The translations under genes and the position numbers were made by a program. From Ulota crispa (Eukaryota > Streptophyta > Bryopsida > Orthotrichales > Orthotrichaceae), in contig OY987251.1 of assembly GCA_963920765.1 (NCBI GenBank), forward strand, positions 7,504,501-7,568,500: DNA of 64,000 nucleotides. The letters are read 5' to 3'. The notes below the pieces were generated by a model. The model did not search any database. It had not been told where the DNA came from and saw nothing but the letters and a program-made list of their open reading frames with translations. Below, in pieces: positions 52,201 through 63,868 of this stretch (positions are counted from its first letter, which is position 1; each line of letters opens with the position of its first letter).

Positions 52201-54893
52201 CAAATAAATAAATCAACATTTTCTACATGAAATGCAGTTAATTTTGTGCTAAATTTTCTAGTACAGTATAGTCTAGAACCATATAAACAATTGCAATTCA
52301 ATAGCATTTACTTAAAAGAATTAGCTAGGGGAGGAAGTGTTACATTTACTTCTATATGGTCAACTACAACTTGAACAAATATAGTCAAATAAGGTATCTT
52401 TAGAAAGCTATAGTAATGTTGAAGCCTACCATAACTTGAGTTGGATTTGCAGAGCTCCAATTTTGTATTAAAGTAAATTGGAGAACACTTTATAGGCTTT
52501 ATAACAACATAGAGGAAAATTGTACCAACAGAGGGTGCAACTCTATAATATCAAAGATTTGAAGAACAACGTTTCCTATACACTTGTGCAATCAAATGTG
52601 AAATAATTGTCACTTGTATTTCTCAATTAGTTTTAATGTAAAGCAAAGAAAATAAATTGAAGAACTTCACCGACAACAGAGTTCTTATTTTAAGACATTG
52701 ACTTTTCAAATGCCGTTGAAGGTTCTATGAAGCAATACAACTAATAGGAAAGTTTTCATAAACACTCTTACAATCAAAATGAAAGAAAGATTTTGAATGG
52801 CGTCACAAATGGGGCTCCAAAAATCTCTAGAGGGTACCGTACGTAGATTGTAGTGGTGAGGACGTGCACAAGTTTAGAGGAAGATGGGGGTTCTACTTGA
52901 GAATTTTATAACTACTTCCAGAGAGCTCCAAGAATTATGAAACAAACTAGTTAATATGTGAAGTCCTCTATTGTGCTGTGGGGAATGTATTCACAAAATT
53001 TGCAAAGAGTTTTACCCTAAACCTAGAATTTGTGTCAGCTCTCATCTTAGAGGTTGCATTGAGGAGCCTCGTACTGTAGTGTTGTGTTGGCGTCAAAGGC
53101 TGGGGCAGTTATGTTGTACTAGTAGGGTCTAACAAATTTGCTTGTCTTTAATGCCGTCCAACATGGTTAGAGATCTAGAGGAAAGTGACTGAACAGCTAT
53201 TCAAGTCATAGAGCCGTACATAATGGTAGCCTGACATTCGCCCAGTGGTTGAGAACTAACGGCCATTAACGTAGAAAACTCCCGCAATTTTGTTGCAGCA
53301 TTTCCAAGGCGCAAAATAGGGGAGGCCAGGAAGCAGTGGTCATTTCCAACGGCTTTGAGAGAACGACGGTATCTCTGGCATTGTGCACTACGCACGGGAG
53401 CATTGTTCACAGTGGAGACTGCTTGTCTGTTTTCCCTCGTCGTTGATGTAGTTTGTGCTTGCTTCATGGCGTATTGCAAGACACGGTCGGGGATGTCGTC
53501 AATGTTGTAGATGCTATAGCTATTATGGCGGTGAAAGCGCATTGACAATTGTGGTGCAAAGTTGGCGTAGGTGTGATATTGCTCATTGTTATCAAGGAAA
53601 AGTGCTCCATAGAAATCTGGTGCGGCCAGAGTTGCATTTGTTTGGTGGTGTTTGAAGCAAGAGACATTGCGTAAGCGGGGATCTAATAAGTTCACTTGAA
53701 GCTGTTAGTTTGAGAGCCCGTCCGACTGGCGGATTACGAGGTTGGTTATGCATGAAATGTTGGAACTATTGGGAGCAGGGGGTTTAGGGTTTCCAGGTTA
53801 TCCTGTTGTGACTTATGTATTACCAGTTATAGGCCCGGTAGTTGTGAGGGTTTAGGCACGCCTATCACGGTAGATGGGTGTGTTCCCAATAGTGCAATTA
53901 TCCTAGGTTGTGTGTGCATCTTGGAGAATGGAGCATTCCGGTGTTATGAGAAGTATAGGTTTTGTTGTAGCAGTTGCAAGTGTTCAATGCAATGAGTGTA
54001 ATTACAATTCTAGTATTGAAGAATGTGATGGGTGCATAGTGTTGTAATAGTGATACCGCATTGCGTTTTAACACCGTAAAACCTCGTTTGGTCCATGTCA
54101 CAATCCCTTTGGTAGGCGGTTTCTTTGGAAGGCAGTGTAGGTCATTTTGATATGATGAGAGAGTGAGTTGCGTGGAGTGACTACCTTGGTATATATGTAT
54201 AGTAGAGATTGCAATTGAATGAGGAGTTTACCAATTCTTGACAAGATAGCAATTAGATAAAAACGTCAGTGTGACGGTGTGTTGCAGACTGATGAAACGT
54301 CAAATAACTGCTTTGTGTTTAGGATTCGTCAGAATGGATAAATGTAGCATGCTGTAGGGGCCATACAAAATGCTTTCAAATGTGTTGTCTCCCAGGTTTA
54401 GGGTTTGGGCAGATGCAAATGGGTCAGAATATTTTAGTCCCTTACACCCCAGACGGCAAGATTTGTTGTATCATTACGTTTGTGGCAATGCTTGAATCTA
54501 AAGAGAGTATTTCCTGAGCAAAGGAACATGTTATTCAAATGGTGGAGAGGTATGTTTTATGAATGACTGTCTACCAAAAGAACTCGAGAAGGCTAGTGAA
54601 GGATTAGGATGTTATGTTTTTGTGTTTGTCAAATAATAGGTAAGAGACGTACAATGCTATTGTGAAGCGACCAAGGAAGGTATGCAGGCTAAGCCGTCGG
54701 TTGTGACAAGCGGAAGGATAGTCCATATTTATGATACGATGAGTGAGAACACAATAGTTTTATTTATTACCATAAAGATAAACACATGTTCAAACTAAAT
54801 CCACACCTTAGACCTTGAGCTGGAAATTGAGCACCAGAATAGCACTTAGAGACAAAGTAGTTTGGTCTCCACAAGTGTGTGTAATGTAATCTA
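52201..54893. other. Right-arm DNA, hypothetical minus-strand frame only
   Basis: From about 52.8 kb the sequence becomes less AT-rich and loses the nested-repeat character. It therefore probably belongs to the original large element. The longest open frame is 53201-53695 on the minus strand (164 codons), with segments such as PDFYGALFLDNNEQYHTY and DIPDRVLQYAMKQAQTT. I recognise no family and see no support from neighbouring frames, so I do not call it a gene. Confidence 0.35.
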
Positions 54894-55380
54894 GAATTCA
54901 AGAGATCACCTAAATCTAAAAACTTTCACAGAGTGACAAGCGTGGAGCGTGAGGATGTTAGTGAAAGACAACGCAAGTTGGTATAAGCAGTGAGTGAAAT
55001 GAGACATCAAATTCAGGAGGTCACCTGAATCTGAAATCTTTCACGGAGTGACAAGCGTGTAGAGTGAGGATGCTAGTGAAAGACAACACAGTTTGGTATA
55101 AGTAGTGAGTGAAATGAAGCATCAAATTCAAGAGGTCACCTGAATCTGAAACCTTAGACAAAAAGATGAATTGACAACGTGCGGAGAGCACCAAAAGTTA
55201 ACGGAGTTGGGTACCATGTATTGAGTGCATTGAGGTTTCTAATTCAGGAGGTCACTTGAATGTAACACGTTTCAAAGATAGGTAAACCCGGAGCGCGAGG
55301 AAGCCATGCCTAGGCAATGCAGTTTGGTCATAAGTAGTGAGTGCCATGATCTCCCAAACTGAGGATATTGCCTAAATATA
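54894..55380. repeat. 115-bp tandem array with palindromes, right arm
   Basis: Four or more units with a 115-116 base period. The palindrome-like ATTCAGGAGGTCACCTGAAT recurs at about 54896, 55011, 55126 and 55242, with a decayed one near 55357. The first units also share GAGTGACAAGCGTG and GGTATAAG(C/T)AGTGAGTGAAAT. It lies upstream of the plus-strand DUF7869-like gene, mirroring the 470-bp array of the left arm. Confidence 0.85.
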
Positions 55381-55638
55381 GTATTGCAAAGTCAAAGGCC
55401 TTATGAGTCTAAAGCAGTTGTAGGTTCTCCCAATTAAGACTATACACACTAAGAATTTCTCTGGCCTGTAGACCGTGAATAACACTGAGTGACCAGCATG
55501 GAGAATTTTGCAAATAAGATTAAGTTCAATGGGAGAGTAATTTTTGTTGTTGCCATTGTACTAAGCAGGACATAATAAACCTTGAGACCTTTAAGAACAA
55601 AAGAAATCGATATTACGTTGTGAATACGTTAATGTACT

Positions 55639-56879
55639 GGATTGAGGAGACCACCCAAATCTACTACAGACAGAGCAACATTGGTTGGGTCATTGTAGAC
55701 AATAAAAATTGTAGGGCTGTAGATGATATTGCTAGTAGGGTGTAGAGCCCGTGCACTGTTGACGAGTACAACATTGACTTCTTGGATTTAGAACTTTGCG
55801 TTGATGAGTATGTTCACGTTGTCCTCTCATGTAGCAAGTAATTGATACGCATGGATAACGGGATGGACACTCTACCAGAGGAGGTAATGGCAATTTGTCG
55901 TATTTGAATTTCAATACATTAAGTTCCAGTTTGTCTGTGCACATGTGTACTATATACCATACAAAGAATAGGTATTACAATGGTATTTTCCTTACAGATT
56001 ACATTCAAAGGCGCCATCAACAACAATGCCATGGAGTACCCATCAATTTTGGAAGGTGAGCTAGTTCATGCCCCCCCCCCTCCGTCAAATACGCCTTCTT
56101 GTTTACCAAATATAAGTTTGTCGTGATTGTGATCGATAGGAACAGCCTTAAATACTCGTCAGTGGATTCGCTAACACTCAAGGACTCAGTTATAACTGCA
56201 GGTTGTGCTTTGCAGCGCCAAAATGTACATCCAGGAGGAGAAGGTCCATCAAGTCACCAGGTTACGTCAAAGAACCGGATGCCTTTCTTTGGTCCTTAGT
56301 CGTTTTCTCTCTTATAGTGTAAAAATTAAACTTGCATCTATGAATGTACAAAATGGAAGTGTGCATATTGACAGTGAATTAGAAGAGGATGAATTGTCCT
56401 CAAATGAGGAAAATATTGTTGAACCTATTTGTTTCTTGTGTCTGAGGGAGGCATGGATGAATCTAGAGGTCTAGCTCTTAAACCAAGAAGGCATCGTTAT
56501 GACACTGGGTATTGTTAGGAATACTAGTTCCACGGACTGCGTGGACAATAGATAGTTGGGCAATGATGATGTGGGGGTTCTCATAACGGAACCCTATTGA
56601 TAGATTACGTGCTTGCAAAATGGAAGCTTAGCCTAAAGCAATGGTCATGTAAGTACGTGAAATACAATGGGCACAGTCTACATGACCTCGAAATTGCAAG
56701 TCTGAAGGAGCTACAAAATTGTACCGACGATACCATTGAAGTCTAACATAGGCAATATAAAACTAGTCGGGTCCGCAGTAAGCAGCAATCAATGAAGCTG
56801 CAGAAACTCCTTAGCAATGAATCATTGTTTGAGGTTGTACCTCTAGGTGTTGTCGTAGGAATTGCACAAGCAAGATTGA
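55639..56879 (+). other. Possible 5' exons or leader of the DUF7869-like gene
   Basis: One palindrome copy lies at 55639-55663. After it come short plus-strand open pieces, for example 56099-56299 and 56205-56474. The latter has an acidic stretch, DSELEEDELSSNEENIVEP. These could be decayed N-terminal exons, but no frame is continuous and nothing is recognised. Confidence 0.3.
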
Positions 56880-59800
56880 CCCGGCCGCTGTAAAGAGACT
56901 TCAGAATGATATGTGATTGTCAGGTCATTGGCTTCAAAAGCGTATGAAGCTGGAAGTTCATAAGCATGTCCAAAGATACGCGGATCAAATGTACATTATG
57001 CTCGACAATCAGGAGGTGTGTTGAAAGCCTGGATGATCATCATGCATGTCTCTAGAACTAAATTCTATAGACAGCGAGCAAATGCAGCGGCAGGTGTAAG
57101 ATCAGGGGACCACAAAAATCTTGGAACTAAGAAGAGAAGGCCTACCATGAGACAAGCCCTTGCATTGCTTGGTTGCATTATTAACACAGCTATAGACAGC
57201 ATGCCACATAGATATTGAACTTTGCCGACAGGAGTGAAGGTAGTGGACCAAGATTTGCCTAATGGATCAAAGTGGAGTGACATTTGAGAGAAGTTAAACA
57301 AGGTATGCTGCTTTTGCACTTCGAGACTTTACATTCTAGATTCACGAAAGTGTATGAAGTCTAGAGTCGGGGGTTATGATAGGTTCTTGTCAGGAATTTT
57401 GACAGTCATCATAATGTAGGTTGTATTTCACTTAAAAAATGAACAAGAGATGAGAATGTCAATGCAAAATCCAGTGATGACCAAAATGTTTATTTTGGAA
57501 TTCAACTCACAATAATGTCTAGGATAATCACCATCAACTAGGAAAGAGATGGTGATCTTCATTCACGTAGTCAGAGATAATTTATCTAGAGGAATCAAAT
57601 TAGAGCTTTCAATCTAACTAAGAGGAATCTCAGCAAGATAAGCCGGGATGTTTAGTTGGTATTAGATTTTTGATGGTTATTGTGACCTCAAAACTCAGAA
57701 GTTGACTGATATTGTGGATTTGGGTGATCACTCTAATTTTGCAATGAAATGATTACTACGATATAGAAGAGAAGTAGCAACCAACCTGATAAATTATGAA
57801 GATGACTGACAGTCAAAGTGGTTAATAAATCGCAAATGAACTTGTGAAATGAGCTGCACATGTCTCATGTTAATCTAAATCCTGCATTGAAAGATAAACT
57901 AGCTATCATCAGAGTTATGAAATAGATAATTGTCTATAGTTTAGCAATTGAGGTGAGAAGTGGCATGATGAATTTGAGGAGTGGTGAAGTTTCCTTAGTT
58001 TGCACTCAAAAGAAGGTGGGCATTTGCATAGTGGATTATAACAAAACATATGTCAAAGCAAACTTCCACGAGAATGGGGGTGACACCTAACTGATGAATG
58101 GAAATGAATACTGGCATTCATGGTGTGCAAGAATACCGTATTGCTACATGTAAAAGATGCTTACATATGGGAAATTATGTGCTCACCTTATAGAGTGTGG
58201 AATAGTTAATCTGCGTTAAAAATTCTGGCAATTACATTAATCAGACGTTGAAATGCTACCTTGCATTTAGAATTTGGGTGACCACTTGAATCCCACAAGC
58301 AATTGCTTACTCACATTTGGAATTTGGGTGACCACTTACATCCCACAATTATCATGCTTATTTGCATTCAGAAGTCAGGTGATGTCATAAGTCCTACCTT
58401 CAAAGGTTGACTAACACGTAAGATTTGGGTGGTCACCCTCAAACTAAAATTCAGCAATGAATGTCTGGTTATATCGAGTCTTTTAATAGGTGTAATATTG
58501 CCTTTGACAAATGAATGCTCCAGGTGAACGTCGCTCTGGGTTTACCACCGGTCTTTGCTTTGATAACTAGTTTTCTCCGCCGTCATGAATTTAGCAAGTG
58601 CCTTGTCAAGCATTGAGGTGATACGTTTGCACGTTGTGGAACATGCGATATGAACAAGCAATTGCGGGACGTACATCCTCTCGGATCTAGAGTGTTTGAC
58701 GTTTATAATCTTAAACAACAAGAGCATCTTGCTGATCAAAAAGACCATCGTCAAGCGTATTATGCATCAAAGTACATGTCTATTACAAAGCCGCACCAAA
58801 TACTGACGATCATACATGATAAAATGGACCACTCTAAAACAGCATCACCAAGTCTCGCATCGAGAAATAAGAGTATTGACAGTCTCATGAAATTGCCAAT
58901 CTTTGTGATTGGCATGATAGCGCATGGGCATGGAGATGTGGAATTTGCCCATTATGCACTTGATCTCTACAAGGCAGAGTCCAACCACATTGTCAACTTT
59001 ATAGCCAAATTGCTTCAAGACCTAGAACAACCCAAGCAGTTGTTGAGTGGCAATCAATTTAGTCAATCTAAAAGAACTCCGCTAGCTAGAGCATTTCTTC
59101 AAGGCAAAGAGATGTATGCTCCATCAGCTACAGCATTAGACGACGCTACCTTAATGACTTTGTTGCCCCCTATTTTACACATCCAACTTGACAACTGCTA
59201 GAAAGACAATAAAAGTAGATTTGTCTTCTGTTTTTGGTCATTGCTAGTTGCAAAGTGCGTTTTTGAGGAAATTGTTGTGTTGTTTCTTTTGGTGGAACAC
59301 ATACATGAGGATATCAATGCCTCCTTCGGCAGATGGAGTATGAAGCTCCGCAAGAAGGATCACCCCACACTTCTGCATTTGATGGAATTTTTTATGAATC
59401 TTGATCCAAAATCTCACAAAGTTATCTCGCACTTGATTGAGGAGGTCCCTGACTTCAAGGCTTTTGTTGCTCCATATTTGCCAATAAATGTCAATAAACT
59501 CATTGGTCACACCGGGAGGCAACAATTCAAATTCTCTTTATGAGAACGTGAATCAATCACGCAATTCAAGATTCGTTGCACAGAAGATACTTGGAAACCT
59601 GCAGAAGGTATCAAATTATGGGACATAGATTCTGAAGGCAATTAGAGGTGGCCACGCAGTGTTCCACCTGTGGCAGAGCCAATTGCTAAAAGACACAATG
59701 AGGAAATTGTGAAGGGCTTATTGGGATTTATCGTTTACTGGGAGTCCCTTGTTGTAGAAGACACCACAAGGAACTACTTGTTAAATCAAGGCTCCATCAT

Positions 59801-60300
59801 AAATTATTGGAAAGCAGTGAAAGAAGCATTGGAGTTGTCACCTCCTACACCTATACCAAACTTAAAGGAAGGCTTTTAGCCGGTTACCTGAATTCAAAAC
59901 AGCGCAGATGATATATTTAATACAAATGGAGGAATTAGAGAGGAGTTTGCTTAATGATGATCATTTCATAGGACCTCAACGGGACCGTCCACAACTGTCT
60001 TTTTGGGTAGCAAGGGATTGTGCAAAAGGGTACATGGTTTTGCTTTGTTCTAGAAATGGGGATGAAGAACTAAAGCCCGTATGGGTTGCTATGGCTTTGT
60101 ATGATCCTAACTTAGTGGCAACAAGCAAGAACTTCAAAAAATTTATATTCAATACTTCAAACCTACCCAGAAGAATCACCCAGTACAAGCTTCCTATTGT
60201 GGTTGGGATTCCTTGAGTGGAGTTCCATTGAAATGGAAGGCTGACTCCTTACAAGGTCCTTGTTGGGTTCACACTGATTCCATTCTCATAGCTTGAAAAC
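56880..60300 (+). pseudogene. DUF7869-like protein, candidate transposase, broken
   Basis: Upstream part (56890-57240): text like LEVHKHVQRYADQMYIMLD, then, after a one-base shift, AWMIIMHVSRTKFYRQR and the RPTMRQALALLG-to-SMPHRY segment. Main exon, about 58560-59879, in one frame. It has a CGTC zinc-like pair (58634-58645), HDKMDHSKT, LHIQLDNC, a VFCFWSLLVAKCVFEE segment and HIHEDI. The order of QLDN and HxHED(I) motifs, with a helix between, is what I associate with DUF7869 proteins. Asp (58818-58829), Asp181 and Glu (59307) could form a D-D-E triad. The C-terminal part, 59908-60216, is in another frame. Stops at 58614, 59199, 59541, 59643 and 59877 all fit single C-to-T changes. DUF7869 biochemistry is not established; the transposase role is inference. 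Confidence 0.6.
57716..58447. repeat. GGTGATCACC-related palindromes in a probable intron
   Basis: Copies at 57716-57740 (GGATTTGGGTGATCACTCTA), 58271 and 58319 (AATTTGGGTGACCACTT, a tandem pair about 50 bases apart), about 58373 and 58421-58447 (GATTTGGGTGGTCACCCTC). They lie between the upstream and main coding parts of the DUF7869-like gene. Further copies at 60586-60611 and about 61208-61240 approach the right end. Confidence 0.7.
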
Positions 60301-61257
60301 CAAGAGCCAGTGCACAGAATATTTCCATCCCACATGCACATGTCATCGCCACTAAGGACAATCTTCAGCGCTGCAGTGATGGCAATAACAATGCAGACAG
60401 CAGCAGCTTTGACTAGAGCGGTAGCAATTAAAGGCTACTAGTATCTAATTAATGCAGCTGACGCGGAGGCTTGGTCTATCGTAGTACCTGAATATAAGGG
60501 CATGCTTTAAAGGTTAGAGTTTTAGTACATTTTGGGCTGCTACGGCTTTAATATCGGAACACGTTGGTGCTAGTACTGAGTGCTAAGATTAGGGTGACAA
60601 CTTGAATCTTCTGGTCTACGCTGTATTTGTTTTCAAGCAATATGTTTCTTATGTGAACGGCAACTTCATGTGTGGGTGCTAGCCTGCCTTCACACATTCT
60701 AGTTTTACAATGGTTGCCCTTTTTGGATTCAAATGTTTCAACCACATAGATTGAGTGAATGTATACAACATTTCTATTTTTGAAGACATTCCGCATACTG
60801 CCTGATGTTTCTTGCCATGCATCGTCTTGTTCCGCAAATGTTACCCCCTCTCTCTTTTATATGTCCTACAGTAGTACCAGGGATTGAGTTCATGAATTGA
60901 TCATTATGTATTTGCATACAGCGCATATGGACGAGGTGGTCATCCACATACACATTATGTGACCTTGCATTCAAATGTTGAAGCTTCTTGAAGCAACGCC
61001 AAGAGATTGTGAAATCTTAGTACATAGTGTCAAAGAAGTTCCAAATGTTTACAAAAATATTGACATGTTCTTGTAATTGCAAAAATTGTATAACTATTAT
61101 GACCAATTTGGACTAAGCAATTGTACATTCCACTGCTTTTGGTTTACTTACAATTCTCAAAATGCAAGAATGTCCCATTCTAGTTTGACAGGATTATTGC
61201 CATAACGGTTCTGGGTGACCCAAATGGATTTGGGTGAAATACAAAATGGTACACATG

Positions 61258-61327
61258 TTTTTCCCTTTTTAATGAATATCGTGTTAGTCAAAATCCTTAA
61301 TCAAAAATGGCCCTTTTTCTTGTAGTG
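61258..61327 (-). repeat. Right subterminal match and terminal inverted repeat
   Basis: The terminal repeat is 61285-61327 (ends GGCCCTTTTTCTTGTAGTG) and is followed by TTT (61328-61330). The inner block 61258-61277 is the exact complement of 27379-27398. Only about 7 bases separate the two here. Confidence 0.85.
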
Positions 61328-61330
61328 TTT

Positions 61331-63032
61331 GTAGCAATGACATGTGCGGCATTATTTTTTTGTTCAAAAACAATAGCCTTACCATGGTATGGAACAATTA
61401 AAAGTTCAATATTCTATTAGAAAAGGAGAATTAACACTATTTTCTTCTTACAACACTCATTGCTAAATTTTAATTCTATGGGGTAATGTCAATATAATCA
61501 AGAGATGAAGATATAGACATGCAAGACCAAAACTAAGTCAATGGGTGATTCTCTTTCAAAATGAAATATCCAAAGCATATTTGCAAATTTTTCATTAAAG
61601 TTTCCATGTATTAAGTAGATGCTTGAATACCTTTAAATTACCTTTAATGACACCTAAAGATCTTTGTTAATGCAATTGATATAGCACATTATAATAAGTA
61701 GTAGTAAACACTATCATTGTAGAATCACACTCATAAGTCATAACTCATTGATAACAATTGAAAATTGCCTGAATGTTGAAGAGACCAAAACTTGTTAAAG
61801 CCTCTACAAAGAGAACTACAAAATTCCCCTCGCTACATCAATGTTGAACACTTCATTCGATGTGAAGATTTCCGAGAATTGACAGAAGGAAATTCACAAA
61901 AGTTTGTTGAATTGTGACCCACAATAGAGATCAAAGCTAAGGCCGTACTTGACCGCCTCCATTTCCCTAGATCGAGTGAAGTACGTGCTGCAACTAATAC
62001 TTGGTCTACAAGTTACTAACCGTAGGCCCAGTAATCTTGAATGGTAGCAATCTGTGAACTGGAACTTACATCAATCAGGTGGTCCATTGACAATACGGCC
62101 ATTTTGGATGACTGGAATGTAAGGAGTAGTTAAGTATAAGTAACCACTTACCACGTCAATTTTGTCCTCTTTGTTCAATTGCAAAGGAAAGGCCACTTCT
62201 CCAGACTGGAAGCGTAAAACAACAAAAATGGTCAAATGAGACATGAAAATGGTGCACATTGCCTGATCAAGGACTCTTCTAGAACAGAGAAAACATGAAA
62301 ATCTTGTGCTAGAGAGATGCCAGTTGGTTCGTTCAAGCTGCCATAAGTGATCTCAAACAAAGATTATAGCTCGTTAGAAGCAACAACAACGGTCCAAGTC
62401 CCAAATGAGTGCATGCACATAAAAACAAAAGATTGACCACAAGACGGTCTACATACATATAGATATTGTTAATTATACATCCACAATCCCTCTGGATGAC
62501 ATTCATCCATGATCCTTAATCATCAGGATTATCTAGATTAGGTTACATTGCTCATACATTAGGTCAGATTATTCCCTGCTTTGCACACAAATAACTCGCC
62601 TGAAGCTCGCTTTCCACCTGACGCTAAGAAAGAGCGGACTTATATGATAAAAGTTGTCACTGTTCAAGGTTTCCAAAATAGCTACCCGTAAATCGCAAAT
62701 CGCAGGTAGGATATTTGAAAAGAGATTTTTATTACACTTGTTTGCACCAGTGCTCTTATGTAAGATACACGTTTGAGTGGACCGGGACAGCAAGGCAGTA
62801 GTAATCATGTTTAAGAGGGGGGTTCAGACATCAAATGACCTTTTTCAGAACTTACAGTCTTACTTTTCATGTGGCTTCGTTGCACCTCACCTATCGCACC
62901 CTTCACAGGACCTGTCACTTTTATGCTCACTTTCCATAACATTCAGTAGCAATAGTAAGTTGCCCTCCCTCCAAGAGAATGGTGTGGAATATTCCACATC
63001 ATTCCATCCACTTGAATGAAATGGTGTGGAAT
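61331..63032. other. Right flank of CACTA element, no gene seen
   Basis: AT-rich sequence with no supported coding region. Near 62960-63030 there are short repeats of GGTGTGGAAT and ATTCCAC into which the next MITE inserted. Confidence 0.5.
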
Positions 63033-63178
63033 CACTAGTAAAAAAAATAGGTCCTAAATGATTAAGTGACAATGACTGCAATGACTATACAACAACTACA
63101 AAATGACTGTAAAATGACTATACAGTCATGGTTTAGTCATTGTCACTTAGTCATATAGGACCTGTCTTTTTACTTGTG
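63033..63178. mobile_element. 146-bp CACTA-type MITE with AAT duplication
   Basis: Ends CACTAGTAAAAA and TTTTTACTTGTG are inverted repeats. The pairing continues inwards through AGGTCCTAAATGA and TTAAGTGACAATGACT. It is flanked by AAT on both sides (63030-63032 and 63179-63181). Removing it restores GTGGAATATTCCAC, a local motif that also occurs intact at about 62981. CACTA start plus 3-bp duplication indicates mobilisation by a CACTA-type transposase. Confidence 0.85.
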
Positions 63179-63181
63179 AAT

Positions 63182-63868
63182 ATTCCACATCCTTCTTGAG
63201 CTATGGGGTTACTTGGTTGAATTTGTCAGAGTTTATCAAGGGAGGCTTAGTTCAATGCACACACGTCGAGGGGCCAAATGTGTTAGAAAATAAAATTAAA
63301 AATTAAAAAAAACTTTTTTTATTTTGTTGTCAGAATGAAGTTCATGGATTATACCTGAAGAGAGGGAAATGCAGCCTCTCTTCAAGCTACTGAATGTTAT
63401 GTGTCTCTCTCGCTTGGCATAGATTATCAACAGATTTCCATCTCGCTTGGCTGCACTTCACTTGATCTTGCATGCACCTCAGTTGTTGTCCTCAGCGCTT
63501 CACGATTCATAAGCCTAATGACAGAGTCGCTCATTACTTGCGGTGTCTTCCGTTCCTATTTCTATGCACTACTATTGCCTCCCCTACACAAGCGGTTTCG
63601 GAATTTTTTTGTCATCACTTCAATAACGTTGAATTTGCACTTCTCTTGCACATCACTGTCTCTACGTAAAGCAACACCCTACTCTTCCCAATTTCAGGAG
63701 CGCAATTGGAGTTCTTGGAGATGAACTTCACTCAAAGCACACAATGAATGCTGGCAACAATGCACACAAACGCAATTTACAGAAACACCTGCATGGTACC
63801 TCAAGAGCTCAAAACACCATATTAGGTAAATATTGGGAAAAACAATACATTCTGGGACTTCTGAAGGA
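63182..63868. other. Intergenic DNA, nothing recognised
   Basis: A short plus-strand frame at 63401-63724 (107 codons, Ser/Leu-rich) has no motif. Near 63835 the text GGGAAAAACAATACATTCTGGG resembles the start of the 51398-51610 repeat. Confidence 0.4.

Larger units (their letters stand above)
27123..61327. mobile_element. Giant CACTA-type transposon, about 34.2 kb
   Basis: The left end starts CACTACAAGAAAAAGGGCC and pairs over 42-43 bases with the right end, with about two differences. TTT lies directly outside each end, as for a 3-bp CACTA target duplication. A 20-base subterminal inverted match (ATTCATTAAAAAGGG...) occurs at 27379-27398 and 61258-61277. Many imperfect palindromes around GGTGATCACC fill both arms. 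The left arm has a broken minus-strand gene with a ParB-like motif, and the right arm a broken plus-strand DUF7869-like gene. The centre is nested repeats. Size is approximate because of a 200-N gap. TTT is weak evidence in AT-rich DNA. Two unrelated ends are possible, but the shared palindromes and subterminal match argue for one element. Confidence 0.7.

Noticed and set aside
53201-53695. 164-codon minus-strand frame as a gene
   Set aside because: No recognisable motif and no continuation in neighbouring frames; kept only as a note in the description of the region.
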